From positions 1 to 8,617 of the forward strand of contig CAYZMH010000110.1 in the NCBI GenBank assembly GCA_964479445.1: a stretch of DNA of 8,617 nt, in the 5' to 3' direction. Below, in pieces: positions 1-7,763 of the stretch; within the stretch, counting starts at the first letter, position 1, and every line of letters starts with the position of its first letter. The stretch comes from CAYZMH01 sp964479445 (GTDB lineage: Bacteria > Bacteroidota > Bacteroidia > Bacteroidales > GCA-2748055). The notes beneath the pieces were generated by a model. That model had not been told where the DNA came from. It did no database searches and saw only the letters and a program-made list of their open reading frames with translations. Position numbers and translations under genes: made by a program.

Positions 1-1064
1 GGCAGGGGATCGCCCGGCTGCCAGGTACCCTTGCGGATCTTCTGTCCCACGTTGAGCCACAAAAGGTTTTCCCAGCCCCAGGCATCGGTGTTCTCTTCCA
101 GGGGAGCCACCCTGGAGTTGCTGGGAGTGAACAGCACATGTTCGGAACCCGTGGCTGCGGCCTGATCGATGATCCGTTTGTATTCCCCGCGGCCCTCTGG
201 CGTGGAGATGTCGATCTGGTAGTCGTTTTCACACCATCCCACATGCACCCGCACACTCTCTGTGCGTTCAGGCATCAGGAAAGCCCGCATGCAGCGAGTC
301 ATGGCCCGTATCTCTCCCCGGTCGATGCGTGGCCCGGCTGCCAGGAAAGCATCGGGGTCCGGAACGTATTCCCATTCCGGGAGCATATCCGCCCGGAGCG
401 TATGACCGGTCAGATCGGTGAAACCCATGCACAACCGGTCGGAAGGGAAGGCCCCCCGGGAAGCATCCCAGTCCATTTGCGGAGCATACTGTACATTTAG
501 CTCCCTTTCCTCCAGAGTATAGCGGGAAAAGGGATTTTGAACCGTCACAAAAGCACCATAGCCGGACTGGCGCTCGGTGGCTTCGCGGAAGCGCAAAGCC
601 ATCCCGTATTTATCGCCCGACAGATTCAGGTGAGACGGGATATCCTGTTGGATCTTTCCCTGGAACAGGTGGATTTTGTTCACCTTAAAGAATCCCTTTT
701 CCCGGGGGGAGAAAAAGATCTGTTTGGTGACAAACCGCCAGCCTTCCTTTAACTCATACCGGACTTCAATGTCATATCCATCCTTTGTGTAGAAATAAGA
801 AATCCCGTTTTCCTTTTTTTTGATCTCCCCTGGCTCGATATTTCCAAGATCCAAAGTGCGTTCATCAATGGTGAACCGGGAGGGAACAGAAGCCATGTCT
901 ATGCTGGCCTTCCGTTTCTTGTCGCTGATAGACACGATGCCTTTGTCACTCAAACATACCTGGATCTTGTTGTTTTCCAGGCATGTATTTTGGGGTTCAT
1001 CTGCCTGAACGAATCCTATGCCTGCCAATGCTGCCAACAGGAGGAATATGAAAATTTTTTTCAT
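1..1064 (-). CDS. Secreted putative TIM-barrel glycosidase-like protein, N-terminal part (3' end outside window)
   Basis: The minus-strand frame stays open from an ATG at 1064 to the window edge: 354 complete codons and no stop. Residues 1-21 are a clear Sec signal peptide (MKK, hydrophobic core to about 18, cleavage near VQA|DEP). Residues about 25-230 are rich in alternating beta-type segments and resemble the N-terminal beta-sandwich of many glycosidases. From about 270 the pattern changes to strand-loop-helix-strand: VRVHVGWCEND, a helix with EYKRIIDQAAATG, then EHVLFTPSNS, followed by a Trp-rich stretch (DAWGWENLLW, 327-336). This looks like the start of a TIM barrel. I recall similar uncharacterised proteins in Planctomycetes and Bacteroidota annotated as alpha-galactosidase-like, but the catalytic half is missing, so the activity is unassigned. 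The gene follows the GH31 gene by 64 bp on the same strand and is probably co-transcribed. Plus-strand ORFs here are shadows. The coding call is firm; the function is weak. Confidence 0.88.
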   Translation of the reverse strand, partial: MKKIFIFLLLAALAGIGFVQADEPQNTCLENNKIQVCLSDKGIVSISDKKRKASIDMASVPSRFTIDERTLDLGNIEPGEIKKKENGISYFYTKDGYDIEVRYELKEGWRFVTKQIFFSPREKGFFKVNKIHLFQGKIQQDIPSHLNLSGDKYGMALRFREATERQSGYGAFVTVQNPFSRYTLEERELNVQYAPQMDWDASRGAFPSDRLCMGFTDLTGHTLRADMLPEWEYVPDPDAFLAAGPRIDRGEIRAMTRCMRAFLMPERTESVRVHVGWCENDYQIDISTPEGRGEYKRIIDQAAATGSEHVLFTPSNSRVAPLEENTDAWGWENLLWLNVGQKIRKGTWQPGDPL

Positions 1065-1128
1065 ACAGTTTGTGTTTTGATGTGTTATTGGGCCACATTT
1101 TAAGTTTCGCGGAGTTTACATGTTTTTA
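1065..1128. other. 64-bp spacer between GH31 gene and the downstream partial gene
   Basis: The spacer is AT-rich on the minus strand. It holds no recognisable hairpin plus T-tract and no TAnnTTTG promoter element, and no purine-rich Shine-Dalgarno sequence precedes the ATG at 1064. The simplest reading is transcriptional read-through from the GH31 gene. Confidence 0.4.
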
Positions 1129-3459
1129 TTATAGGTTGATTTGAAGCTTCTTCCCCCTGTAAGTGATCTCTTGCACCTGGTGATCCGGTATGGTTTCAAT
1201 TCGCAGGGTCCTGGCTTCATCGGCTTTTGAGCTTTTGCCTGACGGTCCCGGCTCGATGGTCAGGGTTTCACTTTGGTCGTCCCATGTGATGCGGGTGAGG
1301 GTGTATTTGCCTGCCAGGTAGTCCTGGCTGATGCCGTCATCCTGGTACCACGAGAATTGACCGTCGGCTCCCCGGAATAATTTCAGGGTCGTGGGGGCTT
1401 CTACTATTTCTCCGGTGTACTGTCGTACCGGGTCCAAGGGGATGATGGCTCCTGCCTTCACATATATCGGCATGGTGGTGAGGTCCACGTCCCGGTTTAC
1501 CGTTTGCTTTCCACTCATCTTTTTCTGGCTCCACCAGTCATACCAGGTGCCCTCGGGCAGGTAAACCTTTCTGCTGGTGGCACCCTCTTCATATACCGGG
1601 GCGATCAGCATATGGCGGCCCCACAGGTATTGATCCCCCAGGTCCCGGGCGAAGGCATCTTCCGGGTAATGCAGCCACATGGCGCGCATCATGGGCATGC
1701 CGGAATGTCGTGCTTGCCAGGCCAGGGTATAGGTATAAGGCATGAGTCGGTAGCGCAGTTCGGCATATTGTTTGGCAATGGGTTCGATGCGGGGGTCGTT
1801 CAGGTGGGAAGGATTCGGGGGGTGGTTGCTTTCCAGGGGACCCAGCTCATCTTGTCCCCATCCCCAGGGCAGGCGGGTCCACCAGGTACGTCCGTGTGAG
1901 CGGAAAGAGGGGCAGAAGGCACCGAATTGGAACCAACGGGCATACATTTCCCCGGTGAGGTTACCGGAGGGATAAAAACCTCCGATGTCGGATCCCCAGA
2001 AGGGGGAGAGGCTCAGGGAATGGTTGATGCCCACGGCAATCTGTCCTTCCAGTGTCTTCCAGGCCGACTGGGTGTCGCCCGACCATACCCAGGCACCCCA
2101 GCGGGCCATTCCCAGGTGGCCGTTGCGGTGCAGGCTCCAGGGGCGCTCGTTGGGTCTTGTTGAAAGAGGACCCTGGTAATACATCTGGTGACGCTTCATA
2201 CGCTCGTACAGGTTGAACCAGTCGCCTTCATCCGGCCAGAAAGCATCTATGCCTTTTTCCATCAACGCATCATGCGGCTCCCAGTAGGTTTTGATGTGCG
2301 ACTGGTTTACCGTTTCGCCAGGCTCTGGAGGGATTGTTCCATGAAGGGTAGGTAGTTTGTCACGGTCATAGGGGACCATATGCACCACCACCTTTACATG
2401 AAGATCGTGCATATCGTCGAGCACCTTTTCGGGTTTGCGGTCAAAAACCCCGGGATTGAACTCGAAGGAGGGCTGCTCCTTGTTCCATCCCCTCGGGCAA
2501 AACCCCGTACCCAGGTAGATCACTGCATCTACCGGGATCTCTTTCCTGCGGAAGGAGTCGACGATGGCCACCATCTGCTCGTCGTCTTCCAGGGTTCGGT
2601 GGGACTGCATATAACCCAGTGCCCATTTGGGAGGCATTGCAGCATGTCCGGTTATTTGTGCAACATCCTTCATGAATCCTTCCGGTTCATGAGCGTCGAA
2701 GACGAAGAAATCAAACAGGCCAGGTACCATTTGGTCTATGGGTGGGATACCTTTACCCCTGTTTTCATGTTGATTTTCCTTTGTCTGCTGCTGTGCCGTA
2801 TCAAGATTGGCAGGGTCAAGAGGGATGATTGTTCCCTTATCTTCATCCCGCAAGTCGATTTGTCCCCACGGATGCGCCATGTAGAGGGCCCATCCACCGG
2901 TGCCAACCATCATGGGTACGGGGTTGCGCGAGCCGTAGGCACCGCTTTGCCAACGGGGCTCCATCTTGTGGAGCCGTCCGAGACGATCAAACTCGATGGG
3001 CTTGTTCCGCCAGTCGCTGCCACGCTCACGCCGGGGACCGCCTTCACCCATGCCCAAAACAGGCTCGCCGTTGAGGCTGAAGTCCACGTGGCCGTTGTCT
3101 CTGAATGTGAGTCTTTGGATTGGTTCCCCTTCCTTGTTTGTAACCTTTACGGAAAGCGGATTGTCGCTTATTTCCACAAAGAAGTTGCCTGCTTTCTTTT
3201 CTACCTTCCCGGATATCTTACGAAGACTGATGACAGGCTTGGGATAAGGCCGCTCTAAAATGGCCGGGGAAGAGGGAAAATCTTTCTCAAAACTCAATGG
3301 TTTGAGTGTGATGCGAAGGCTGTTCCCGCCTGACTCCCGTATATCGAGCCGGGCAGGTTCACCTGCAGTTGTTATCTGCTGGCTGCTTGCTGCCTGGGAA
3401 AAGCCCAGCATGATCACCAGAAACAGGAAACGATGGATGATGGATGGTTTGTTCTTCAC
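1129..3459 (-). CDS. Secreted GH31 family alpha-glycosidase
   Basis: This 776-residue protein is predicted to remove alpha-linked sugars from glycan ends by a retaining mechanism. A signal peptide (about 1-26, ending SQAASS|QQ) implies export to the periplasm or surface. Residues about 30-255 form the N-terminal beta-sandwich and about 270-590 the (beta/alpha)8 barrel. The GH31 nucleophile is Asp410 in AFWPDEGDW and the acid/base is Asp462 in WVWSGD. FWGSDIGGF (487-495), RSHGR (520-524) and ELRYRLMPYTYT (567-578) are further family hallmarks. The tail carries the usual beta-sandwiches, with a DUF5110-like region around 690-725. Length is normal for the family. The start codon is GTG at 3459: no in-frame ATG lies between the upstream stop (3484-3486) and GTG, and the first internal Met (17) would destroy the signal peptide. 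It begins 5 bp after the preceding stop, so translational coupling is likely. Substrate is undetermined: alpha-glucoside, alpha-xyloside, alpha-galactoside or another. Confidence 0.96.
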   Translation of the reverse strand: MKNKPSIIHRFLFLVIMLGFSQAASSQQITTAGEPARLDIRESGGNSLRITLKPLSFEKDFPSSPAILERPYPKPVISLRKISGKVEKKAGNFFVEISDNPLSVKVTNKEGEPIQRLTFRDNGHVDFSLNGEPVLGMGEGGPRRERGSDWRNKPIEFDRLGRLHKMEPRWQSGAYGSRNPVPMMVGTGGWALYMAHPWGQIDLRDEDKGTIIPLDPANLDTAQQQTKENQHENRGKGIPPIDQMVPGLFDFFVFDAHEPEGFMKDVAQITGHAAMPPKWALGYMQSHRTLEDDEQMVAIVDSFRRKEIPVDAVIYLGTGFCPRGWNKEQPSFEFNPGVFDRKPEKVLDDMHDLHVKVVVHMVPYDRDKLPTLHGTIPPEPGETVNQSHIKTYWEPHDALMEKGIDAFWPDEGDWFNLYERMKRHQMYYQGPLSTRPNERPWSLHRNGHLGMARWGAWVWSGDTQSAWKTLEGQIAVGINHSLSLSPFWGSDIGGFYPSGNLTGEMYARWFQFGAFCPSFRSHGRTWWTRLPWGWGQDELGPLESNHPPNPSHLNDPRIEPIAKQYAELRYRLMPYTYTLAWQARHSGMPMMRAMWLHYPEDAFARDLGDQYLWGRHMLIAPVYEEGATSRKVYLPEGTWYDWWSQKKMSGKQTVNRDVDLTTMPIYVKAGAIIPLDPVRQYTGEIVEAPTTLKLFRGADGQFSWYQDDGISQDYLAGKYTLTRITWDDQSETLTIEPGPSGKSSKADEARTLRIETIPDHQVQEITYRGKKLQINL

Positions 3460-3464
3460 GGTAT

Positions 3465-6400
3465 TTAATTTTTGGGTGTGTAATCAGGATTCGTTGTCAG
3501 AATAATTTTATCCACTGCCACTCCGTCTTCCCGCATCCACAGCGATAGGGTGTGTATGCCGGGATCATTCATTTCAAAGGTTTTGGGGTGCTTTTTCCAT
3601 GAATATTTTCCTTTGTCTACTGTGATGACGGTACCGCGGTCTTCCTCTTTCAGATCGAGCCCTGCATGCATGGAGTCGCCCGAAGGATTGCTTCCTGTTC
3701 CGCGAATCCAGAGGAAATATTTACCTGCTGTGCGAAATTCCACCACGTAATCCAGGCGGGGACTTTTTTCCGAATAACCGGTATTGACCTGCACTCCCTC
3801 ATCGGGAATTGCCAGCATGGATCCTTTCCCGCTATATCCATTTATTTCTTTGCTTAAGGCCCATTTGCTTTCTACTGTCCCATTGTTTTTTCGGTGGTAA
3901 TTTTCTGCTTCCATTTCAATCAAATGGTTCTCCTTTTCTGATGCCTTAAAGGCTTTCGGGTTTGTCCACTCAGCGGATCCTTTATTGGAGGGTTTGGTGA
4001 TGTTTCCATTGGCATCACGCATCATCACGCGATAGGCATATTTTTTCCCTTTCTTTAAGCTCAGGTCGGTATAGCTTGGAGATCTCTGCCAGCCACTGTC
4101 ATCACCCCCTTGATTGCCGGTGATCTCTTTGAAGTTGTATTCCACAATTCCTAAAGGATCCTGACCTTGTTTGGCCTGCATGACTGCCTTATGCGGGCTG
4201 ACGCGAAGGGGTTGAATGGCCCACCCGGCAGGGTCCGGTGCGGGTGCTTGTTCATCTATAACAGGTACCCTGTAGAAGCTGAATTCTTCAATCAGGGCCT
4301 TGAAATAACTGCCCTCATGTCCGCGACCCAGGTAATTGACCTTTGAACCAATGTCTTCCAGGTTGATGGTGAAAGAAAGGTTTTCTGCCACCTTTTCCTC
4401 ATTCAGGTAGAGGCTGGCCTTGTCACCATCCATCACCAGTTTCAGGTTCACCCATTTGTATGAAGGCAATTGCGAATGGGCCTGCAAAACGTGTCTTTCG
4501 TCCCCATTTTCCATGACAAACGCCAATTTACCCTGATCGTCGGAAGGTGTCAGATAAGCTTTGTGCCGGGCATCTCTGTAAAATTCAATGATCCTTTGAT
4601 TGTTGGTATTATCTTGCCATTTCAGGTTTATGTCGATGCTGAAGTCACGCATGTCGTCCATCTCGTGCGGCAGTTCCACGAACTGATCCTGACCGTTCAA
4701 TTGAAGGACATTTCCCTGTGCCTGTACCTTGTTGAGGTCAACCACATGGGATGTCATCATTTGATCCACAAGATGGCCCCTTATCCCTGTCCATTTTTTT
4801 CGCAGGATGCTACCGGTTTCTCCATCGTGTTTGGTGGAGAGGTATTTGCCAGGGATTACCGTTTTCTGTATGTTGCCGGATGCCCATTCCACTTTCAGGT
4901 GGTCGGGGCCGCCCCCTTCTTTATGCAGGGCCTCTATGTAATATGGCTGGCCGGCGTGAAGATGAACCGCCTCCGATTGAGTTTGATCCTGTTGGGTCGA
5001 TGCGATTAAGCGCCTGTTGGAGCGTTTTTCGTTGGTGCTCAGCCAAAGCTCGGCATCGTCGTCGGCATCGATGGTAAATGTATAGGAGCCATTTTCCGGA
5101 GGATTCAGGTAACCACAGATCTGGGAAGCATACCTGTCTCCTTCATTCTTTGGTGTTTCGAAGCTATTCAGCCGGGTGACCGATTCGGCCTGATGGCTGA
5201 ATTGGATGCGGTCGGGCAAAAGGATGATTTCCGGTTCACCCATTTTTAATCCATGGGTTAATCCGTATGTATCCCAGGCATAGAAAGGATGATCCTTTTC
5301 AAATCGATATTGGGCATATAAACCACTCAGCTCTTTGTCCAGGTCACCGGCATTTTTCCCTCCTCCCCAGCTCCAGGTAGTCCAGATACCTTGAGAAAGC
5401 TGGTTGTTTTTTGCATAACTGCCGTCACATATAGTCGTTCCTGAGACATCCCCTGCCGCGGCTGCATATCCCTTGGCCGTGGCGTATCCTGTGAGTGTGC
5501 TTCTTCCTGTCAGGGTGGCATGTTCCAGTACAAGGGCATGATCCCTGGCCACAGCATTCCGGGTAATCTTCGCAAAACCCCCGGCTCTGGCATATCCTTC
5601 CATGGTTCCTGACACCTGTGCATGACCATATACCCGGGCATGATCCTTCACCACCGCTTCATCTTTCACTACGGCATAATCTTCAATGCGTGCCTGATCC
5701 ATTACTTTTGCCTTGCCCAACACCTGAGCATTGGGTCCCACCCATGCGCTGGCATCGACCTGTGCAGTTTCAGCTACAAAACCTTCTCCATTGGGATGAG
5801 CCTGCCCTGCTACATCTGGCTTTTTAGTTTTGGCATAATCTATGGGCTTTGCACCTTCAAATTTCAGCTTGTATCGGAACTTTTCTGCTGCCGGTGCCCG
5901 GTTATCCGTTGTGGTTTGAGGATTCATCAGTTTCTCAGGAGTAGCGACAACCGCCAGGAAAAGCTTTTCATCCTCCGGCTCCAGGGTGAAGGTGAATGCT
6001 CTCTGTCCGAAAACCTTGCTGTATCGGGGGCTTCCGTTTTTATCCACCGCCACAAAGGAGGCTCTCCAGTCGGAACCCCGTTGGGGGTTATCATAACCGG
6101 ATAATTCCGCGGTAACCTTTTTGTCTGTGATTTCCAACGGTACAATGTTCCAGCCAAACTGCATGGGAGCCATTTCTTTGGATACCCTATGCCATTCATT
6201 CTGGTAGGGTATGGGCTCCAGGACCACCCAGGCATTTCGCTTTTTACCCCGGGCTGCTTCCTGATACGCTTTTTGCCTGTCGTATTCCCAGGTAATGTTG
6301 CGCCGTGCCATTTTCGCCCATTCATCTATGATAGGCGTGGAAGGATCGGGATCAATCTCCCGGGCTGTATTCCAATGGAAAACTTCAGGATTGGGATTGG

Positions 6401-7763
6401 TGTGCCATAGTTTGGCGATGAATCGGGGGCCGTATTCTTCGGTGTCGGCCAGATGTTTGTAGATCAGGTAGGAGTGATAATAATTTCGTCCATGTGCAGG
6501 ATACAAAGGTGCGGTAGCCATGGAAGCATCTACTGCATTGACATGGGGTCTGTCCGCCATGGTAGGCACCCAGTTGGCATGCACTTCCCACCAGTTGCCC
6601 GGGCAACTGCCCATGAAATGCATCTGGTAGGCATGAACCAGCTCATGGCCGCTGATATAACCAGGTCCCTGTATGGGATAACCGAAACCACTGGGTATAT
6701 TGCCGCCGAAATTTCCTCCCGACCAATTGGTGCAGATTTCTATCTTGTATTTCTTTCCGTCACCCCTGTTTTCCTTTTTGCTCGAGACAATTGGAGGAAA
6801 CATGGCCAGCTCCCTGTTGTATATCTCGTAGTATCTTTCTGCCTGTTCCAGTTGTTCAGGCACCCGTTCGGGCATTACGTTCTGCTCATCCTTATCTTCG
6901 AACCAGCAAACGCGGAAATGTTCCGATGAACGGCAAATCAGCCCTTCTTCTTTAGAAGGATCGGCAAAGGTTGAGCCCCTCGGGTCATCTATGATGTTCG
7001 GCAGAAGTTGGGTGCCAAGGTCGATCCCTCCCTGATGGTTGGCCACAACCTGTTTTCCGGAGAGGGTGCCTTTGTGTATTCTCACTGCTGCCAGGGCCCC
7101 GGAGAAATGATTTTTTTGCTCACCATCACAACCCAGATAAATGGTGCCTTCTTTGGACAGGTTCAGCTCCACGGAACGGCTGAAGACCTCCTTTCCGTCG
7201 ACGTACAAAGTCTCGGTACCGCCGTTGTTCCCGTTATAGGTTAAAACAAGGTGATGCCATTTTCCGGCCTCCGGTATGTCTTTTCCGTATCCCTTATTCA
7301 ATGCTTTTCCGTACATGATAGCACCATTCTCCTGATTTGTTCCGTAGTTCAGACTGATGCCATGCTCCCTGTCCTGTGGCATGGCCCAGCTTATCAAAGT
7401 TTCATTTTCCTCTACCGATGGATTGAAGGCCCATACCTCAACAGAAAAATCCTGATCGCTGATGCCCTCAGGGGCTTTCAGATCCATTTTGAGCCAGTCG
7501 TCCCCATCGAAGGACAAAGCTTTGAACCCATCAACCTCTTTAAAGATGGGATATTGGCTTAAGGGACCATCGAAACCAAAATCCCCAAAGGTTCCATAAG
7601 TCTCTCCCAGGTTATACCAATTGACGGCGTGGTTGTCTTCGGTTGCCACAAGGAATTTGGCATGTGTCTCCACGGCTATCCTTTCGGCATATTCGAGCTG
7701 CTGTGTATGAGCTGTTTGTATACACAGAAATGTAGCAATCATGAGGAAAGTCAATCGTTTCAT
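3465..7763 (-). CDS. Secreted multidomain protein: LamG, HExxH metallopeptidase-like, hexapeptide beta-helix, PA14, LamG, Fn3, CBM
   Basis: This 1432-residue protein begins at ATG 7763 with a signal peptide (1-21, TAHTQ|Q). Apparent modules are: 35-245, a LamG/concanavalin-like sandwich (ALSFDGDDWLKMD, FSVEVWAF); 265-500, a DUF6055-like domain with zinc-protease signature H373-E374-L-V-H377 and a plausible third ligand, Glu393, in WWEVHANW; 505-645, beta-rich; 655-785, left-handed beta-helix hexapeptides; about 845-977, PA14-like (GSYTFTIDADDDAELWL); 1015-1168, a second LamG-like sandwich (LQLNGQDQFVELP); 1176-1268, Fn3-like; 1281-1424, a CBM resembling the GH115 C-terminal or CBM6/35 type (IEMEAENY, with a terminal VAVDKIILT strand). 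There is no C-terminal sorting domain and no transmembrane anchor. The layout suggests a glycan-binding surface or secreted enzyme that may cut the protein part of a glycoconjugate, but proteolysis is inferred from the motif alone. It could instead be adhesive with a degenerate peptidase. Domain borders were judged by eye. Confidence 0.95.
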   Translation of the reverse strand: MKRLTFLMIATFLCIQTAHTQQLEYAERIAVETHAKFLVATEDNHAVNWYNLGETYGTFGDFGFDGPLSQYPIFKEVDGFKALSFDGDDWLKMDLKAPEGISDQDFSVEVWAFNPSVEENETLISWAMPQDREHGISLNYGTNQENGAIMYGKALNKGYGKDIPEAGKWHHLVLTYNGNNGGTETLYVDGKEVFSRSVELNLSKEGTIYLGCDGEQKNHFSGALAAVRIHKGTLSGKQVVANHQGGIDLGTQLLPNIIDDPRGSTFADPSKEEGLICRSSEHFRVCWFEDKDEQNVMPERVPEQLEQAERYYEIYNRELAMFPPIVSSKKENRGDGKKYKIEICTNWSGGNFGGNIPSGFGYPIQGPGYISGHELVHAYQMHFMGSCPGNWWEVHANWVPTMADRPHVNAVDASMATAPLYPAHGRNYYHSYLIYKHLADTEEYGPRFIAKLWHTNPNPEVFHWNTAREIDPDPSTPIIDEWAKMARRNITWEYDRQKAYQEAARGKKRNAWVVLEPIPYQNEWHRVSKEMAPMQFGWNIVPLEITDKKVTAELSGYDNPQRGSDWRASFVAVDKNGSPRYSKVFGQRAFTFTLEPEDEKLFLAVVATPEKLMNPQTTTDNRAPAAEKFRYKLKFEGAKPIDYAKTKKPDVAGQAHPNGEGFVAETAQVDASAWVGPNAQVLGKAKVMDQARIEDYAVVKDEAVVKDHARVYGHAQVSGTMEGYARAGGFAKITRNAVARDHALVLEHATLTGRSTLTGYATAKGYAAAAGDVSGTTICDGSYAKNNQLSQGIWTTWSWGGGKNAGDLDKELSGLYAQYRFEKDHPFYAWDTYGLTHGLKMGEPEIILLPDRIQFSHQAESVTRLNSFETPKNEGDRYASQICGYLNPPENGSYTFTIDADDDAELWLSTNEKRSNRRLIASTQQDQTQSEAVHLHAGQPYYIEALHKEGGGPDHLKVEWASGNIQKTVIPGKYLSTKHDGETGSILRKKWTGIRGHLVDQMMTSHVVDLNKVQAQGNVLQLNGQDQFVELPHEMDDMRDFSIDINLKWQDNTNNQRIIEFYRDARHKAYLTPSDDQGKLAFVMENGDERHVLQAHSQLPSYKWVNLKLVMDGDKASLYLNEEKVAENLSFTINLEDIGSKVNYLGRGHEGSYFKALIEEFSFYRVPVIDEQAPAPDPAGWAIQPLRVSPHKAVMQAKQGQDPLGIVEYNFKEITGNQGGDDSGWQRSPSYTDLSLKKGKKYAYRVMMRDANGNITKPSNKGSAEWTNPKAFKASEKENHLIEMEAENYHRKNNGTVESKWALSKEINGYSGKGSMLAIPDEGVQVNTGYSEKSPRLDYVVEFRTAGKYFLWIRGTGSNPSGDSMHAGLDLKEEDRGTVITVDKGKYSWKKHPKTFEMNDPGIHTLSLWMREDGVAVDKIILTTNPDYTPKN
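5409..5801 (-). repeat. Coding hexapeptide (18-bp period) repeat: left-handed beta-helix
   Basis: Residues about 655-785 of the mosaic protein read as consecutive six-residue steps, for example VAETAQ, VDASAW, VGPNAQ, VLGKAK, VMDQAR, IEDYAV, VKDEAV, VKDHAR, VYGHAQ, then after a short irregular turn (SGTMEGYARAGGF) ITRNAV, ARDHAL, VLEHAT, LTGRST, LTGYAT, AKGYAA. An aliphatic residue opens each step and Ala (or S/T) is at position five, which is the classic hexapeptide-transferase pattern. About 18-20 steps make six or more triangular coils. The DNA copies are diverged, so this is a protein-level repeat and not a recent tandem duplication. It has no acyltransferase context, so a structural spacer or ligand-binding role is more likely. 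Confidence 0.87.
6576..6653 (-). other. HExxH...E putative zinc-binding site of the mosaic protein
   Basis: The codons here give SGHELVHAYQ followed by GNWWEVHANWV. His373 and His377 would bind zinc, Glu374 would act as general base, and Glu393, 16 residues after the second His, is placed like the third ligand of gluzincin-type peptidases. The surrounding sequence (Tyr-, Gly- and Trp-rich, with an upstream IEICTNWSGGN strand) agrees with a DUF6055-like domain as I recall that family. Catalysis is an inference from the motif. Confidence 0.7.

Noticed and set aside
138..1008. Three plus-strand ORFs (138-500, 537-752, 820-1008)
   Set aside because: They lie opposite one continuous minus-strand frame with a signal peptide and protein-like composition. 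Their translations are low-complexity or Pro/Arg/His-rich and show no family motif.
2380..3258. Plus-strand 292-residue ORF
   Set aside because: It is the complement of the GH31 coding region, which has clear catalytic motifs. Its translation shows no recognisable domain and no plausible start context.
4470..5009. Plus-strand 179-residue ORF
   Set aside because: It is antisense to the PA14/LamG region of the mosaic protein. Its hydrophobicity is a by-product of the complementary frame.
5409..5801. Possible CRISPR or DNA tandem repeat suggested by the 18-bp rhythm
   Set aside because: The units are not identical at DNA level and there are no spacers. The period is fully explained by hexapeptide codons.
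5409..5801. Acyltransferase assignment from the hexapeptide repeats
   Set aside because: There is no catalytic His/CoA-binding context or partner domain, and the protein is exported, so only the fold is supported.
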